From: Firmicutes bacterium HGW-Firmicutes-15
GTDB lineage: Bacteria > Bacillota > Syntrophomonadia > Syntrophomonadales > Syntrophomonadaceae
Reading direction: 5' to 3'
DNA: 64,000 bases
Assembly: GCA_002840245.1 (NCBI GenBank)
Contig: PHAA01000003.1
Coordinates: 1 to 64,000, forward strand
Shown: in pieces, positions 18,068 through 28,974 of the stretch
Layout: every line of letters starts with the position of its first letter
Position numbering within the stretch: the first letter of the stretch is position 1
Made by a program: the position numbers and the translations under genes
The notes under the pieces: generated by a model
Seen by the model: only the letters and a program-made list of their open reading frames with translations
What the model was told of the DNA's origin: nothing
The model's database searches: none

Positions 18068-21000
18068 TTACTTAAATGAACCATTCACATATTCCTGCAA
18101 TGAATTACACTGCATATCTTTAATATTTTCACCTTCCTGAATAACTTCCTGCATAACCTTCAAAGTATCCAGCGAGGTCAAACAAGGCACATTCAGCTCC
18201 ACCGCTACCCGGCGAATTTGGAAGCCGTCACTGAATTGCAGACGTCCGTGGGTAAGGGTATTGACGATAAAGTCTACCTTCCCGGCGCGCAGCAAATCTA
18301 CGATATTAGGAGAGCCTTCCTTTATCTTCTTGACGGTCTCCACCTCAATGCCAACTGCCATTAACGCCTGAGCCGTGCCCTCGGTAGCTATTAGCTTAAA
18401 GCCCAGGTCGACAAATCCTTTAAGGATGGGCAATGCTTCTTCTTTATCCTTGTCAGCAATGGTGGCGACAATAGTTCCTTGGCGGGGAATTTCCATTCCA
18501 GCCGCAATCAAACCCTTATATAAAGCGGTTTTTAAGGATTTGTCGATACCCATTACTTCACCGGTGGACTTCATCTCCGGTCCCAGGGTTATATCCACCT
18601 GTTCCAGTTTATTAAATGAAAACACTGGCACCTTAACGGCGTAAAAATCAGGCTTAGGCTGTAGTCCTCCGCTGTATCCCAACTGCTGCAGGGTTCTTCC
18701 CAACGCCACCTCAGTAGCCAGTTTTACCAGGGGGATACCAGTTATTTTGCTAAGGAATGGTACAGTTCGGCTGGAACGAGGGTTTACCTCAATTACATAC
18801 AATTCATCCTGGAACTCTACAAACTGGATATTAATCATCCCTTTGACCTTCAGCGCCAATGCCAGGCGGGTGGTGTAGTCTATAACCTTCGCTTGAATCT
18901 CCGGAGTAATATCATGGGCCGGGAATACCGCCATACTATCACCAGAATGTACCCCAGCTCTCTCAATATGCTGCATGATACCAGGGATTAAGACATCTTT
19001 GCCGTCTCCGACTGCATCCACTTCGATTTCCCTGCCCAGCAGGTACTTGTCTACCAGTACCGGGTGCTCGCGGTTGACCTTCACGGCTGTTGCCATATAC
19101 TGTTCCAGTTCCTCCTGGTTATAAACGATTTCCATCGCTCGGCCGCCCAGTACATAAGAGGGCCGCACCAAAACCGGATAACCAACCCGATCCGCAGCCT
19201 TAACCGCATCAACAACTGTGAACACGCTCTTTCCAGGCGGACGGGGAATGCCCAATTCTTCAACCAGCGTGTCAAAACGGTCGCGATCTTCAGCTCGATC
19301 GATACTATCATTAGATGTCCCTAGAATTCTTACCCCTACATTGTTCAAGGGGTTGGCCAGGTTAATGGCTGTCTGTCCGCCGAACTGAACGATAACCCCT
19401 TCCGGTTTCTCTTCTTCGATAATGTTCATGACATCCTCAAACACCAGGGGTTCGAAATATAGTCGGTCAGACGTATCGAAATCGGTGCTTACGGTTTCCG
19501 GGTTATTATTCACGATAATCGCCTTAATACCTGCTTCCTGCAAAGCCCAGACGCAGTGTACCGAACAATAATCAAACTCTACCCCCTGCCCAATGCGAAT
19601 AGGTCCGGAACCAATCACCAGTTCCTTTCTGACCGTCTTATCATGAACCGCTTCATTTTCTTCCTCATAACAGGAGTAAAAATAAGGGGTCTCCGCATCA
19701 AACTCAGCCGCACAGGTATCTACCAGTTTATAGGTAGGAATTACCCCTTTGTCCTGGCGCAGTCGGTGAATATGAACCTCTTGCACTCCCCCCTGGAGAT
19801 TAGCAATCTCAATATCCGAAAATCCCATTTTCTTAGCTTCCCTGAGCAGCTCTTCGTCCAACTCTTCGTCCTTGAGTCGCAGCGAAAAATCCATAATGTT
19901 CTTAATTTTCTTTAAAAAGAATTTATCAATCTGGGTAATCTCCCAGATTTCATTTATACTCATACCCCGGCTAAGAGCCTCGGCCACAATAAATATTCTT
20001 TCGTCGTCAGCATGAATCAAACGATCACGCAGTTCCTCGTTCGCTAGATTCAGCAATTCCGGAAGTCTCATGCCATTAATACCCAGTTCCAGGCAACGGA
20101 TGGATTTCAAAAATGCCGCTTCAAAACTGCGGTCAATCGCCATCACTTCGCCGGTAGCCTTCATCTGGGTACCTAACTTGCGGTCTCCAAATACAAACTT
20201 GTCAAAGGGCCAGCGGGGCATCTTTAAAACCACATAATCTATGGCTGGTTCGAAACAGGCGGTGGTCTTGCCGGTTACGGCATTAGGAATCTCATCCAGA
20301 TTGAAACCAATCGCAATCTTGGTAGTTACTTTAGCGATGGGATACCCGGTAGCCTTGGAAGCCAGGGCACTGGACCGGCTGACACGGGGGTTTACTTCAA
20401 TCACATAATATTTTTTGCTGAAGGGATCCAGGGCGAACTGAATATTGCAGCCACCCGCAATTTTTAAGGCGCGAATGATTTTAATAGAAGCGGCTCTGAG
20501 CATCTGGAATTCTTCATCGGTAAGCGTTTGAGCCGGAGCCACTACAATACTGTCCCCAGTATGGATTCCTACCGGGTCAACGTTTTCCATGCTGCAAATG
20601 ATAATGCAGTTATCATTGTTATCCCGCATTACCTCGAACTCAATCTCCTTGTATCCAGCAACGCTTCTTTCAATCAAGGCCTGGCTTATCGGACTGACTT
20701 TCAGCCCTTTGTTTACTATGTTTCTGAGTTCTTCCTCATCCCTCGTATTTCCACCTCCGCTGCCTCCCATAGTATAGGCGGGACGGACAATAAGCGGGTA
20801 TCCTATTTGGTTCGCAAATTCAACAGCGGCCTCCACCGACGTCACAATAACGCTTTCAGCAACCGGCTCACCGATTTCCTCCATCGTTTGCTTAAACAGT
20901 TCCCGATCCTCAGCTCTGGCAATCGCTTCTAAGGGAGTGCCCAATAGTGGAACCCCGAATTTCTCCAGGATACCTTCACGGTCAAGGGCCAGAGCCATAT

Positions 21001-21289
21001 TGAGACCTATTTGTCCACCCAGGGTAGCAATAATACCGTCCGGTTTTTCCTTTTCCAGTATCTTGCTTACGGTATCAATGGTGATCGGTTCAATATATAC
21101 ATGATCTGCAATATGGGTATCGGTCATTATGGTGGCTGGATTGCTATTTAAAAGCACCACCTGAATACCCTCTTCTTTAAGAGCCCGGCAGGCCTGGGTT
21201 CCAGCATAATCAAATTCTGCCGCCTGACCTATAATAATTGGGCCAGAGCCTATAACCAGGATCTTTTTCAATCCTTCCTTAATTGGCAT
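18068..21289 (-). CDS. carB: Carbamoyl-phosphate synthase large subunit
   Basis: Makes carbamoyl phosphate from bicarbonate, two ATP and ammonia. The 1073-aa protein contains the two homologous ATP-grasp halves, each introduced by IGSGPI (residues 12 and about 560), and a C-terminal allosteric MGS-like domain from about 930. The protein appears complete. The partner CarA lacks a working glutaminase triad (see carA), so this subunit may work mainly with free ammonia; that is inference. Confidence 0.96.
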   Translation of the reverse strand: MPIKEGLKKILVIGSGPIIIGQAAEFDYAGTQACRALKEEGIQVVLLNSNPATIMTDTHIADHVYIEPITIDTVSKILEKEKPDGIIATLGGQIGLNMALALDREGILEKFGVPLLGTPLEAIARAEDRELFKQTMEEIGEPVAESVIVTSVEAAVEFANQIGYPLIVRPAYTMGGSGGGNTRDEEELRNIVNKGLKVSPISQALIERSVAGYKEIEFEVMRDNNDNCIIICSMENVDPVGIHTGDSIVVAPAQTLTDEEFQMLRAASIKIIRALKIAGGCNIQFALDPFSKKYYVIEVNPRVSRSSALASKATGYPIAKVTTKIAIGFNLDEIPNAVTGKTTACFEPAIDYVVLKMPRWPFDKFVFGDRKLGTQMKATGEVMAIDRSFEAAFLKSIRCLELGINGMRLPELLNLANEELRDRLIHADDERIFIVAEALSRGMSINEIWEITQIDKFFLKKIKNIMDFSLRLKDEELDEELLREAKKMGFSDIEIANLQGGVQEVHIHRLRQDKGVIPTYKLVDTCAAEFDAETPYFYSCYEEENEAVHDKTVRKELVIGSGPIRIGQGVEFDYCSVHCVWALQEAGIKAIIVNNNPETVSTDFDTSDRLYFEPLVFEDVMNIIEEEKPEGVIVQFGGQTAINLANPLNNVGVRILGTSNDSIDRAEDRDRFDTLVEELGIPRPPGKSVFTVVDAVKAADRVGYPVLVRPSYVLGGRAMEIVYNQEELEQYMATAVKVNREHPVLVDKYLLGREIEVDAVGDGKDVLIPGIMQHIERAGVHSGDSMAVFPAHDITPEIQAKVIDYTTRLALALKVKGMINIQFVEFQDELYVIEVNPRSSRTVPFLSKITGIPLVKLATEVALGRTLQQLGYSGGLQPKPDFYAVKVPVFSFNKLEQVDITLGPEMKSTGEVMGIDKSLKTALYKGLIAAGMEIPRQGTIVATIADKDKEEALPILKGFVDLGFKLIATEGTAQALMAVGIEVETVKKIKEGSPNIVDLLRAGKVDFIVNTLTHGRLQFSDGFQIRRVAVELNVPCLTSLDTLKVMQEVIQEGENIKDMQCNSLQEYVNGSFK

Positions 21290-21343
21290 CTAATTTCCTC
21301 CATCTCAGTGATTTAAAAACTTTCACCCTTCACCCTTCGGGTA

Positions 21344-22441
21344 CTACCGATGTTCCCGATGGTCACCTATTAAGGTTGCGATAAACTGGTCAAAGAAAAA
21401 TCCTGTGTCACTATATCCAGGATAACCCTCCGGATCAAACTGCAGTGAGAATACCGGCAACGTCCGGTGTTTAATCCCCTCAATGCTGTTGTCATTCAGG
21501 CTTCTCATGGTTACTTCAATATCAGTACTGGCCAGAGATATATCATCAATAGTGAAGCCGTGGTTTTGCGTAGTGATATATACCCGGTTATTGTTTAAAT
21601 TCTTTACCGGGTGGTTGCTCCCCCGATGACCATTCTCTAGTTTATACACATCTGCACCCATGGCCATGGCCATGATCTGGTGTCCGAGGCCAACGCCAAA
21701 CAACGGTATCTTTCCCACCAGACCCCGAGTCGTTTCAATAATATACGGCAAGGCCTGAGGATCGCCCGGACCATCGGATATAAAAACCCCATCTGGTTTT
21801 AAGGCCATAATATCTTCCATACTAGTTGTCGCAGGTATGGCGATAACTTCACAATCCCTGCTCAAAAATGAATCCAATACCCCTCGCTTCGTGCCTAAAT
21901 CCAACATGACCACTTTCTTATTACCGTCACCATATTTCATTATATTTTTACGGGTCACATACTTCACCAGATCCCCCTGCAATCCCTGGGAAGCCTTGTG
22001 AGCTCTCTCCATCGACCACTCCAGATCGTCCAGGTTATCCGTGATGATTCCTCCCATTATGCCATGTTCGCGTATAAACCTGGTTAAGGCCCTGGTATCA
22101 ACCTCGGTTAAGACAGCTACTTCATTGTCATTAAGAAAGCTTATTATATCGGTCTGAATTTCATAGTGGCTGGCAAAATCAGCTAATTGCCGAAGAACAA
22201 GTCCCTGAACCATGGCACCCTGGGAAGCAAAGCTCTTTTCATTAAAACCTACATTTCCTACCAACGGATAAGTCATCACCACAATCTGACCATAATATGA
22301 GGGATCGGTAATAATATCCTGATAACTGATCATGGCGGTAGTAAAAACCACCTCTCCACCTGCCATCTGGCAATTGTTTAACAACTTCCCTTTAAAAACC
22401 TTGCCGGTTTCCAAAACCAGGTAGCCCTTCAATGTCATCAC
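21344..22441 (-). CDS. carA: Carbamoyl-phosphate synthase small subunit with degenerate glutaminase triad
   Basis: A 365-aa CarA by length, N-terminal domain and operon position. The class I glutaminase normally has Cys in GICLGHQ and a His-Pro-Glu in QYHPEA. Here residue 251 is Gly (GVGLGHQ; codon GGC at 21691-21689) and residue 336 is Asp (QFDPEG; codon at 21436-21434), while Glu338 remains. Both the nucleophile and the general base are therefore absent. The surrounding sequence, including GHRGSNHPVK and TQNHGF, is well conserved, so this is not general decay. I predict no glutamine hydrolysis and an ammonia-dependent complex. Start may be GTG 22441 or ATG 22438. Confidence 0.93.
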   Translation of the reverse strand: MMTLKGYLVLETGKVFKGKLLNNCQMAGGEVVFTTAMISYQDIITDPSYYGQIVVMTYPLVGNVGFNEKSFASQGAMVQGLVLRQLADFASHYEIQTDIISFLNDNEVAVLTEVDTRALTRFIREHGIMGGIITDNLDDLEWSMERAHKASQGLQGDLVKYVTRKNIMKYGDGNKKVVMLDLGTKRGVLDSFLSRDCEVIAIPATTSMEDIMALKPDGVFISDGPGDPQALPYIIETTRGLVGKIPLFGVGLGHQIMAMAMGADVYKLENGHRGSNHPVKNLNNNRVYITTQNHGFTIDDISLASTDIEVTMRSLNDNSIEGIKHRTLPVFSLQFDPEGYPGYSDTGFFFDQFIATLIGDHREHR

Positions 22442-22443
22442 TC

Positions 22444-23730
22444 CTAAACAATTTTGCCTCCGTTGACAATAATTGTACCTTTAACTATAGTCATCCAAGG
22501 CCAGCCCTTCAAGGTTTGACCTTTAAAGGGGGTATTTTTACCTTTGGAATAAAAATTAGCTGGGTCTACTACCTTCACCATCGTCGGATCAAGTATTGTA
22601 ATATCTGCATCTGCACCAACATCCAGGGTTCCCTTGTCAATCCCTAAGACTTCAGCCGGACCGATAGTAAATAGCTGCACCATCTGCTCCACATCGAGCA
22701 AACCCTGGTTTACCAGACCATCCATTACGGCAGCCACGGCAGTCTCCAGTCCTGATATCCCAAAAGAAGCCAGGTTGTATTCACAGTCTTTGCTTTCCAT
22801 ATGATGAGGAGCATGATCGGTCGCTATGCAGTCCACCGTACCGTCCAGCAAGCCTCGGCGGAGAGCCTGTACATGTTCTGTTGAACGCAGTGGTGGATTA
22901 ACCTTGGTATCCGCATCATAGCTGCCCACGATTTCATCCGTTAAAAGCAGGTGATGAGGAGTAACCTCGCAGGTCACATCTACTCCCATGGCTTTGGCCT
23001 CCCGTATCATTTCCAAAGAACCCCGGGTGGAAGCATGACATATATGAACATGGGCACCGGTCAGCTCAGCCAATATTATTTCGCGGCTTACCATCAGTTC
23101 TTCAGCCGCCGCAGGAATTCCCTTAAAACCATACAGGGTTGAATAATAACCCTCGTGCATTTGTCCATCCGCGGCCAGACTCTGTTCCTCACAATGCGAT
23201 AAAACCGGCAGATCAAACATCTTCGCATAATCCATCGCGTTACGCATTAGAGCCGCATTCTTCACCGGCTTGCCATCATCTGATACCGCCACACAACCAG
23301 CTGCGATCAGCTCAGCCATCTCGGTCAACTCACTGCCAGCCTGCCCTTTGCTGATGCATCCAATGGGCAGCACATTAACTACTCCAGATTTCGCAGCCCT
23401 TTCTCTAACAAAAATAGCTGTGCTAGCATTATCTATTACCGGATCGGTATTAGGCATGCAGCAAACTGTAGTAAATCCCCCTGCTGCCGCTGCTCTGGTA
23501 CCGGAAGCAATATCCTCCTTATACTCAAAACCTGGTTCCCGCAGGTGAACATGCATATCAATAAATCCCGGACAAACTATTTTTCCCCCGGCATCAACCA
23601 ACACATATCCTTCATCACTAATGTTTTCATTAACCTCTATTATCTTGCCATCGGCAACTAAAATATCCATTATCCCATCTATGTCATTAGCAGGATCTAT
23701 GACCCTTCCACCTCTAATTAGTAATTTCAT
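22444..23730 (-). CDS. pyrC: Dihydroorotase
   Basis: Cyclises carbamoyl aspartate. The 428-aa enzyme has the zinc motif DMHVHLREPGFEYKED near residue 58 and the ATDHAPHH motif near 303, typical of the type I amidohydrolase. The start at ATG 23730 overlaps the pyrB end and follows GGAGG by eight bases. It is coupled to carA downstream. Confidence 0.95.
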   Translation of the reverse strand: MKLLIRGGRVIDPANDIDGIMDILVADGKIIEVNENISDEGYVLVDAGGKIVCPGFIDMHVHLREPGFEYKEDIASGTRAAAAGGFTTVCCMPNTDPVIDNASTAIFVRERAAKSGVVNVLPIGCISKGQAGSELTEMAELIAAGCVAVSDDGKPVKNAALMRNAMDYAKMFDLPVLSHCEEQSLAADGQMHEGYYSTLYGFKGIPAAAEELMVSREIILAELTGAHVHICHASTRGSLEMIREAKAMGVDVTCEVTPHHLLLTDEIVGSYDADTKVNPPLRSTEHVQALRRGLLDGTVDCIATDHAPHHMESKDCEYNLASFGISGLETAVAAVMDGLVNQGLLDVEQMVQLFTIGPAEVLGIDKGTLDVGADADITILDPTMVKVVDPANFYSKGKNTPFKGQTLKGWPWMTIVKGTIIVNGGKIV

Positions 23731-24655
23731 CACGCGAACCTCCCATCATCAGGAAAAGCAGTGCCATTCTTACCGCCACCCCATTAGTGACCTGTTCATT
23801 AATGACCGATTGTACGCCATCAGCTACCTGGGAAGATATCTCCACCCCTCGGTTCATAGGCCCTGGGTGCAGTACCAGCACATCGTCCTTAGCCCGCAAA
23901 AGCCTGTCCGGGCTAAGCATGTAGAGATTAGCATATTCGTCCAAGGAAGGGAATAAGCCACTTTGCTGACGTTCTTTCTGAATCCTCAGGACGTTTATCA
24001 CGTCCACTCCATCCAACGCCTGATCCAAGCTGTAATAACTTTTCACTCCCAGTTTCTCGATTTCCGGCGGCATCAAGGTAGAGGGACCTGCCACTCTAAT
24101 CTCACAGCCAAATTTGCTCAGACCGTAAATATTCGAGCGAGCTACCCGGCTGTGTAAAATATCGCCTACGATAGCTACCTTCAGACCTTCCAAAGTACCC
24201 TTCTTCTCACGGATGCTATACATATCCAGCAAGGCCTGAGTGGGGTGTTCATTGGTTCCATCTCCAGCATTAATTACGCGCATATTAGTATTACGAGCCA
24301 CATAATGGGCGGTACCAGTCATAGCATGACGGATTACCATCAGGTCAAAACCCATAACCTCTATAGTCTTAATAGTATCCCGCAAACTCTCACCCTTTTG
24401 AACACTGCTGGTGGCAACGGCCAGATTGACCGTATCTGCGCTCAGATATTTGCCTGCTATTTCAAAGGAAGTCCGAGTCCGAGTGCTGTTCTCATAAAAT
24501 ACCGTAACCATAGCCTTGCCGCGCAGAGCAGGCACCTTTTTAACATCTCTCTTTATTATGTCTTTCATGGGTATTGCCGTATCCAGAATCAGTTCCAGTT
24601 CTTCGCGGCTCATGTCTCTAATTCCTAATAAATCCTTCCGCTGTTCCAATTTCAC
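23714..24655 (-). CDS. pyrB: Aspartate carbamoyltransferase
   Basis: Transfers the carbamoyl group to aspartate. The 313-aa protein has the carbamoyl-phosphate loop STRTRTSFE near residue 56, HPTQALLD near 136 and HPGPMNRGVEI near 266, all intact. No PyrI regulatory subunit is present. It is the first structural gene after the second PyrR attenuator. Confidence 0.96.
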   Translation of the reverse strand: MKLEQRKDLLGIRDMSREELELILDTAIPMKDIIKRDVKKVPALRGKAMVTVFYENSTRTRTSFEIAGKYLSADTVNLAVATSSVQKGESLRDTIKTIEVMGFDLMVIRHAMTGTAHYVARNTNMRVINAGDGTNEHPTQALLDMYSIREKKGTLEGLKVAIVGDILHSRVARSNIYGLSKFGCEIRVAGPSTLMPPEIEKLGVKSYYSLDQALDGVDVINVLRIQKERQQSGLFPSLDEYANLYMLSPDRLLRAKDDVLVLHPGPMNRGVEISSQVADGVQSVINEQVTNGVAVRMALLFLMMGGSRDEITN

Positions 24656-24699
24656 CGCTTAACCTCCTTTTACTTTTTAGTACGAAAATAGCTTTTAGT

Positions 24700-24770
24700 G
24701 TCATTCTGAACGCAGTGAAGAATCTTCCTTACGGTGAGGGGTAAGATCCTTCGCTGATGCTCAGGATGAC
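24700..24770. repeat. Imperfect palindromic intergenic element
   Basis: The left arm starts at 24700 (GTCATTCTGAACGCAGTGAA) and the right arm, ending at 24770, is its near-complement (TTCGCTGATGCTCAGGATGAC-like). This is the shape of a widespread REP/MITE-type repeat of Clostridia. It lies in the leader between pyrR and pyrB. Confidence 0.65.
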
Positions 24771-24799
24771 ATAAAACCGCTCAGGATGACATAAAACCG
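24760..24799. repeat. Two tandem 20-bp copies
   Basis: The unit CTCAGGATGACATAAAACCG is repeated exactly twice (24760-24779 and 24780-24799). The first copy shares its left end with the palindromic element, so it likely arose by slippage at that element's edge. Confidence 0.8.
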
Positions 24800-24854
24800 T
24801 TCTACGCAGAACATTTTCATCGATGGTTGTGTACTTCGGGCATGAGGGGTTACA

Positions 24855-24933
24855 CAAAAAAGCCTTCCTTGCTATAACTGGCAAGAAAGGCGTACCCTCC
24901 TAAAGGATCTTTCCCTTGCCAGCCTCTCGGACT
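24855..24933 (-). promoter_or_regulatory. PyrR-dependent attenuator before pyrB
   Basis: In the minus-strand RNA, AGUCCGAGAGGCU (24933-24921) matches the PyrR-binding loop consensus ARUCCNGNGAGGYU. It is followed by a terminator stem GCCTTTCTTGC/GCAAGGAAGGC (24891-24862) and six T. UMP-bound PyrR should stabilise the box and favour termination. It lies just after pyrR and regulates pyrB onward. Confidence 0.88.
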
Positions 24934-24951
24934 AGTTTAAAGGGTTAGGGG

Positions 24952-25626
<675 letters not shown>

Positions 25627-25646
25627 AACTTAAAGGTTCTTAAGAA

Positions 25647-25675
25647 ATTCTACTTAACCGAGTGTGCAATGTCAA
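25647..25675 (-). promoter_or_regulatory. pyr operon sigma-A promoter
   Basis: On the minus strand TTGACA (25675-25670) is separated by exactly 17 bp from TAGAAT (25652-25647). The -35 overlaps the last codon and stop of rluD. The predicted start near 25640 leads straight into the first PyrR attenuator. Confidence 0.85.
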
Positions 25676-26589
25676 CCCAATTTTGCCAGTTCGGCCAGTA
25701 TCTCCTCGAAATATTTCGGCAAGGGACTGGTAAACGCCATGTACTCTCCAGTGCGCGGATGGTTAAATCCCAGCAGATGCGCATGGAGGGCCTGGGTTTC
25801 CAAATTAAAATGTTTTCTCGCTGATCCGTAAAGCGGATCTCCCACCACCGAATGCTTAATATAGGCAAAATGCACCCTTATCTGGTGAGTTCTTCCCGTC
25901 ATCAAGCCTACCTTTACCAGAGAATAATTAGTGAACCTCTTCAAAACCTCATAATTACTGATGGCAGTCCTGCCGTCAGCAACTACCGCCATCTTCTTGC
26001 GGTCCAGCTTACTTCTGCCAATGGGCGCATCTATTACACCCAGATTTTCCTTGATTACCCCATGAACCAGAGTGGTATATTCCCGTTTTATACTGTGTAT
26101 CCGGATCTGTTCAGCCAGGTTGCGGTGAGCAACATCATTCTTCGCTACCACCATCACCCCGGAAGTATCCTTGTCCAAGCGATGAACAATTCCCGGTCTC
26201 AGTTCCCCGTTTATCCCTGACAAATCCTTAATATGATATAGAAGCGCGTTGACCATAGTATGATCCCAATTACCATGCGCCGGGTGCACCACCAGACCCT
26301 TGGGTTTATCCACTATCGCCAGATCTTCGTCCTGATAAATGATATGAAGCGGAATATCCTGCGCTTCAATCGCTACCTTGGTAGGTTCCGGTAATTCCAC
26401 CTCAACCTCTTCCCCTAACTTAAGATGATAACTGGCCTTCAATGGCCGGCCATTCACCAATACCTTACCCGCTTTGATTAGATTCTGTACCAGGGCACGA
26501 GAGATATCTTCCATATTCTCAGTTACAAACATATCGAGCCGCTCGCCCTCCATGTCCTCTAAAACCATAAATTGCTCCTTGGTTACCAT
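25672..26589 (-). CDS. rluD: RluD-type 23S rRNA pseudouridine synthase
   Basis: A 305-aa pseudouridine synthase of the RluA/RluD family. It has an N-terminal S4 RNA-binding domain (about residues 16-75) and the catalytic aspartate in HRLDKDTSGVMVVAKN near residue 138. GRTHQIRVH follows near 230. Members modify the 23S rRNA helix 69 or similar sites; the exact target is not certain. It precedes the pyr operon, as in many Clostridia. Confidence 0.92.
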   Translation of the reverse strand: MVTKEQFMVLEDMEGERLDMFVTENMEDISRALVQNLIKAGKVLVNGRPLKASYHLKLGEEVEVELPEPTKVAIEAQDIPLHIIYQDEDLAIVDKPKGLVVHPAHGNWDHTMVNALLYHIKDLSGINGELRPGIVHRLDKDTSGVMVVAKNDVAHRNLAEQIRIHSIKREYTTLVHGVIKENLGVIDAPIGRSKLDRKKMAVVADGRTAISNYEVLKRFTNYSLVKVGLMTGRTHQIRVHFAYIKHSVVGDPLYGSARKHFNLETQALHAHLLGFNHPRTGEYMAFTSPLPKYFEEILAELAKLG

Positions 26590-26739
26590 CCAGCCAACAC
26601 CTTTCAGACTATTGCATAATGCGGTATTAGTTTATGCTGTTTTTTTCAATATATCAATGTTAAGAGGGTGATAATTGAAAAACCGGTCGTCCCAGGTACA
26701 GGATGGACCGGAATGCTGTCATTCCGCTGCACATAAAGA

Positions 26740-26757
26740 CAGCCCGCTAACGGGCTG
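26740..26757. terminator. Stem-loop downstream of relE copy 1
   Basis: CAGCCCG pairs with CGGGCTG around a CTAA loop, between relE copy 1 and rluD. The minus-strand tail is GTCTTTAT, so its termination strength is moderate. Confidence 0.6.
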
Positions 26758-26782
26758 CCATTGATCATGATATATTATCTGG

Positions 26783-27085
26783 TCAGAATTGACTTTTGGA
26801 ATATCTAACCGTTACAATGACAACCTGTTTTTTGGTCTCGTCCACACGGTAGATCAAAGTGAAGTTTTTAGTGAAAAGCTGACGATAGCCTTTGTTGGCA
26901 TACGCGCCATTTTTTCTTGGTGCACCCCGCTTAGGCAGTTCCTCCAAACTGAAGATCGCTTTTTCCAACACATCAAGCAACTTTTGCGCCGTACTCGTCT
27001 CCAGCAGTGTTTCGGCAATATAGGCATAGATGCCATCCAAATCCCTATAGGCGCGCGAAAGCAATCTTACGACGTATTTATCCAA
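26783..27085 (-). CDS. RelE/ParE-type toxin, copy 1
   Basis: A 100-aa toxin of the RelE/ParE superfamily, which either cleaves mRNA on the ribosome or poisons gyrase. Visible motifs are SRAYRDLDGIYAYIAE at the N-terminus and FTLIYRVDETKKQVVIVTVRYSK at the end, common to the family. It overlaps its antitoxin by eight bases. A second copy about 3 kb away (29832-30134) is roughly four-fifths identical. Target not determined. Confidence 0.88.
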   Translation of the reverse strand: MDKYVVRLLSRAYRDLDGIYAYIAETLLETSTAQKLLDVLEKAIFSLEELPKRGAPRKNGAYANKGYRQLFTKNFTLIYRVDETKKQVVIVTVRYSKSQF

Positions 27086-27341
27086 AGTGTCGCCTTCTTA
27101 ATGTGGATAGGGCTTTTCTTGCATCTAATAGTTGGCTGTCATGCGCATACTCGGCTTCGGCTTCCGCGATGGCGGCGTCAAGCTCCTGTTCTCCTAACAT
27201 GGCTTCATAAGTTTCAATGCTCATAATTACCAGATCTCCATACCCGTTTTTTGTAATAAAAACTGGTTCTTTCTTGGCATGGCAGATGTCAGAGATTTCG
27301 TTGGTATTTCTCAAATCCGTGATCGGTCTGATCTGTGGCAT
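27078..27341 (-). CDS. Phd/YefM-type antitoxin, copy 1
   Basis: An 87-aa antitoxin starting MPQIRPITDLR after AAGGAGG. The PITDLR and VFITKNGYGDLVIMS motifs are those of the Phd/YefM family. The C-terminus is charged and should mask the toxin. It precedes and overlaps relE, giving the usual autoregulated order. A TATAAT-like box (27366-27371) lies upstream. Confidence 0.88.
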   Translation of the reverse strand: MPQIRPITDLRNTNEISDICHAKKEPVFITKNGYGDLVIMSIETYEAMLGEQELDAAIAEAEAEYAHDSQLLDARKALSTLRRRHFG

Positions 27342-27384
27342 AAGCGCGCCTCCTTCCATGTACATTATTATAGCATTATTATGA

Positions 27385-27580
27385 TCAAAATACAAAGCTA
27401 TACTTGTCTTCAATTTTTCTCATTTTTCCCTTCCATTCCTCATTCAAATATATTGAAATTGGAGCACGTTGGATCATTAGAGACATCCTGGCTGAAGTAG
27501 GAATATCAATTTCTGCCGGACACGGAAGACAATATCCGCAGCCCCGGCAAAATCCCCCACTCAATACCTTCCTGTTTATC
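27385..27580 (-). pseudogene. Aldo/keto reductase C-terminal fragment
   Basis: The reading frame contains GGFCRGCGYCLPCPAEIDIP, followed by ISIYLNEEWKGKMRKIED. This is the C-terminal ferredoxin-like tail of clostridial aldo/keto reductases. The barrel domain is missing upstream and the last cysteines downstream, so only a remnant of about 60 residues survives between relB copy 1 and the GGDEF gene. Confidence 0.65.
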
Positions 27581-27584
27581 ATCC

Positions 27585-28769
27585 TCAAAAAGATGACAGA
27601 CAAACATGGTTACGTTTTATTTTAGCTCGATACATCGCACTATCTGCTCTCGATATAAATTTATCGATATTTTCATTATATGTAGGTTCCAAAGCGGCTA
27701 CGCCCAAGCTTATAGTAAAATTAATAGTATTTGAGTCAAAAATTATTTTTGTTTCTTCAATAATACAACGAAAACGTTCGGCTACCTCAGATGCAACACT
27801 AAGATTAGTATTCGGCAAACATATAATAAACTCTTCTCCGCCAAATCTACCTATAAAATCATAGTTTCGACTTGAATTGTTAAAGAGGTTAATAACTTGT
27901 TTCAAAACACAATCCCCAGCTAAGTGACCAAATCTATCATTAACCTGCTTAAAATAATCAATATCAAACAGCAGAATTGAGATAGTTGTTTGCTCACGCT
28001 GGGCTCTTTCGATTTCCTGTCCGAGCTGATTAATAAATGCTCGTCTATTAAGACATCCCGTCAGGTAATCAATACTAGCATAAATTTCTAGCCCCTTCTT
28101 ATTTAAAAAGTCCCTTACTCTCGTATTAAATAAAGTTACCGAAAATATCCACCCTATCATTACCAAAAATGAGCTGTTAATATAATGACCGTCTAAAATT
28201 TCAGGGTTTGTTTGCACTTGAGATAACCCGGCAAGAAATATTACGAAAGATAATAAGTAGATAAATAGACTTGTTACCGGTTTAAGATAGACAGTGGCTG
28301 CAACTCCTAGAACTCCTATAATATAGGCGGTAATTTCTCCGCTAGTTTTTTGATCTGCCATTGAAATAATTGCGGTATCAATGAGAATTAATATTAAAAA
28401 ACAAATAAGGCAAGCCCTCTGCCAAAGATATTTTTTATATTCGGAATCAGGCTTAATAATTGGGACAATAATTAATGGTATTAACATGACTAACATCAAT
28501 AGAACATGGCCGCAGAATAATAAACGATAGCCGATAACATTGATCCACATGCCACCTAAGTAATTAAAAAAGTCCATGTATAATAACGGGATTGCCGCAA
28601 TCAATAAAACAATTGCAACAATCTTACTATGGTACAAATTTGTTTTTAATAAATCCTTATTAAATTCATCTTTAAATTCTGGAGGAATTTCATGCCAATT
28701 TTCTTTCACTATACAAATTTTTTGACCTAAATATCTCCTAATACCCAAATACAATTGTTCTTCCCCCAA
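27585..28769 (-). CDS. Membrane-bound GGDEF diguanylate cyclase
   Basis: A 394-aa protein with about six hydrophobic segments in the first 210 residues and a C-terminal GGDEF domain. The domain begins SIDYLTGCLNRRAF, and the active site reads RFGGEEF, an accepted variant. An RNYD I-site lies five residues before it. It is predicted to synthesise c-di-GMP at the membrane. The start is unsettled: TTG 28769 has no clear ribosome site, and TTG 28754 follows GGGGGA. Third c-di-GMP enzyme of the window. Confidence 0.87.
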   Translation of the reverse strand: MGEEQLYLGIRRYLGQKICIVKENWHEIPPEFKDEFNKDLLKTNLYHSKIVAIVLLIAAIPLLYMDFFNYLGGMWINVIGYRLLFCGHVLLMLVMLIPLIIVPIIKPDSEYKKYLWQRACLICFLILILIDTAIISMADQKTSGEITAYIIGVLGVAATVYLKPVTSLFIYLLSFVIFLAGLSQVQTNPEILDGHYINSSFLVMIGWIFSVTLFNTRVRDFLNKKGLEIYASIDYLTGCLNRRAFINQLGQEIERAQREQTTISILLFDIDYFKQVNDRFGHLAGDCVLKQVINLFNNSSRNYDFIGRFGGEEFIICLPNTNLSVASEVAERFRCIIEETKIIFDSNTINFTISLGVAALEPTYNENIDKFISRADSAMYRAKIKRNHVCLSSF

Positions 28770-28974
28770 TAAACAAATATATTACTAAATAGTTTTTAAT
28801 TGTTGTATGTCTGGTGCAAAACTACCAAATTTCAATTTATAAAAATGGTAATTTTTTGTATAGATAAGATATTTCGACAACCTTGACGATAATCCTGCTT
28901 ATTTTGCTTATACGCGAGGAAGTTCGCAAATACTTGGATTAGACGTTGGATGGTAGTATTTAGGTAAGAACCTG

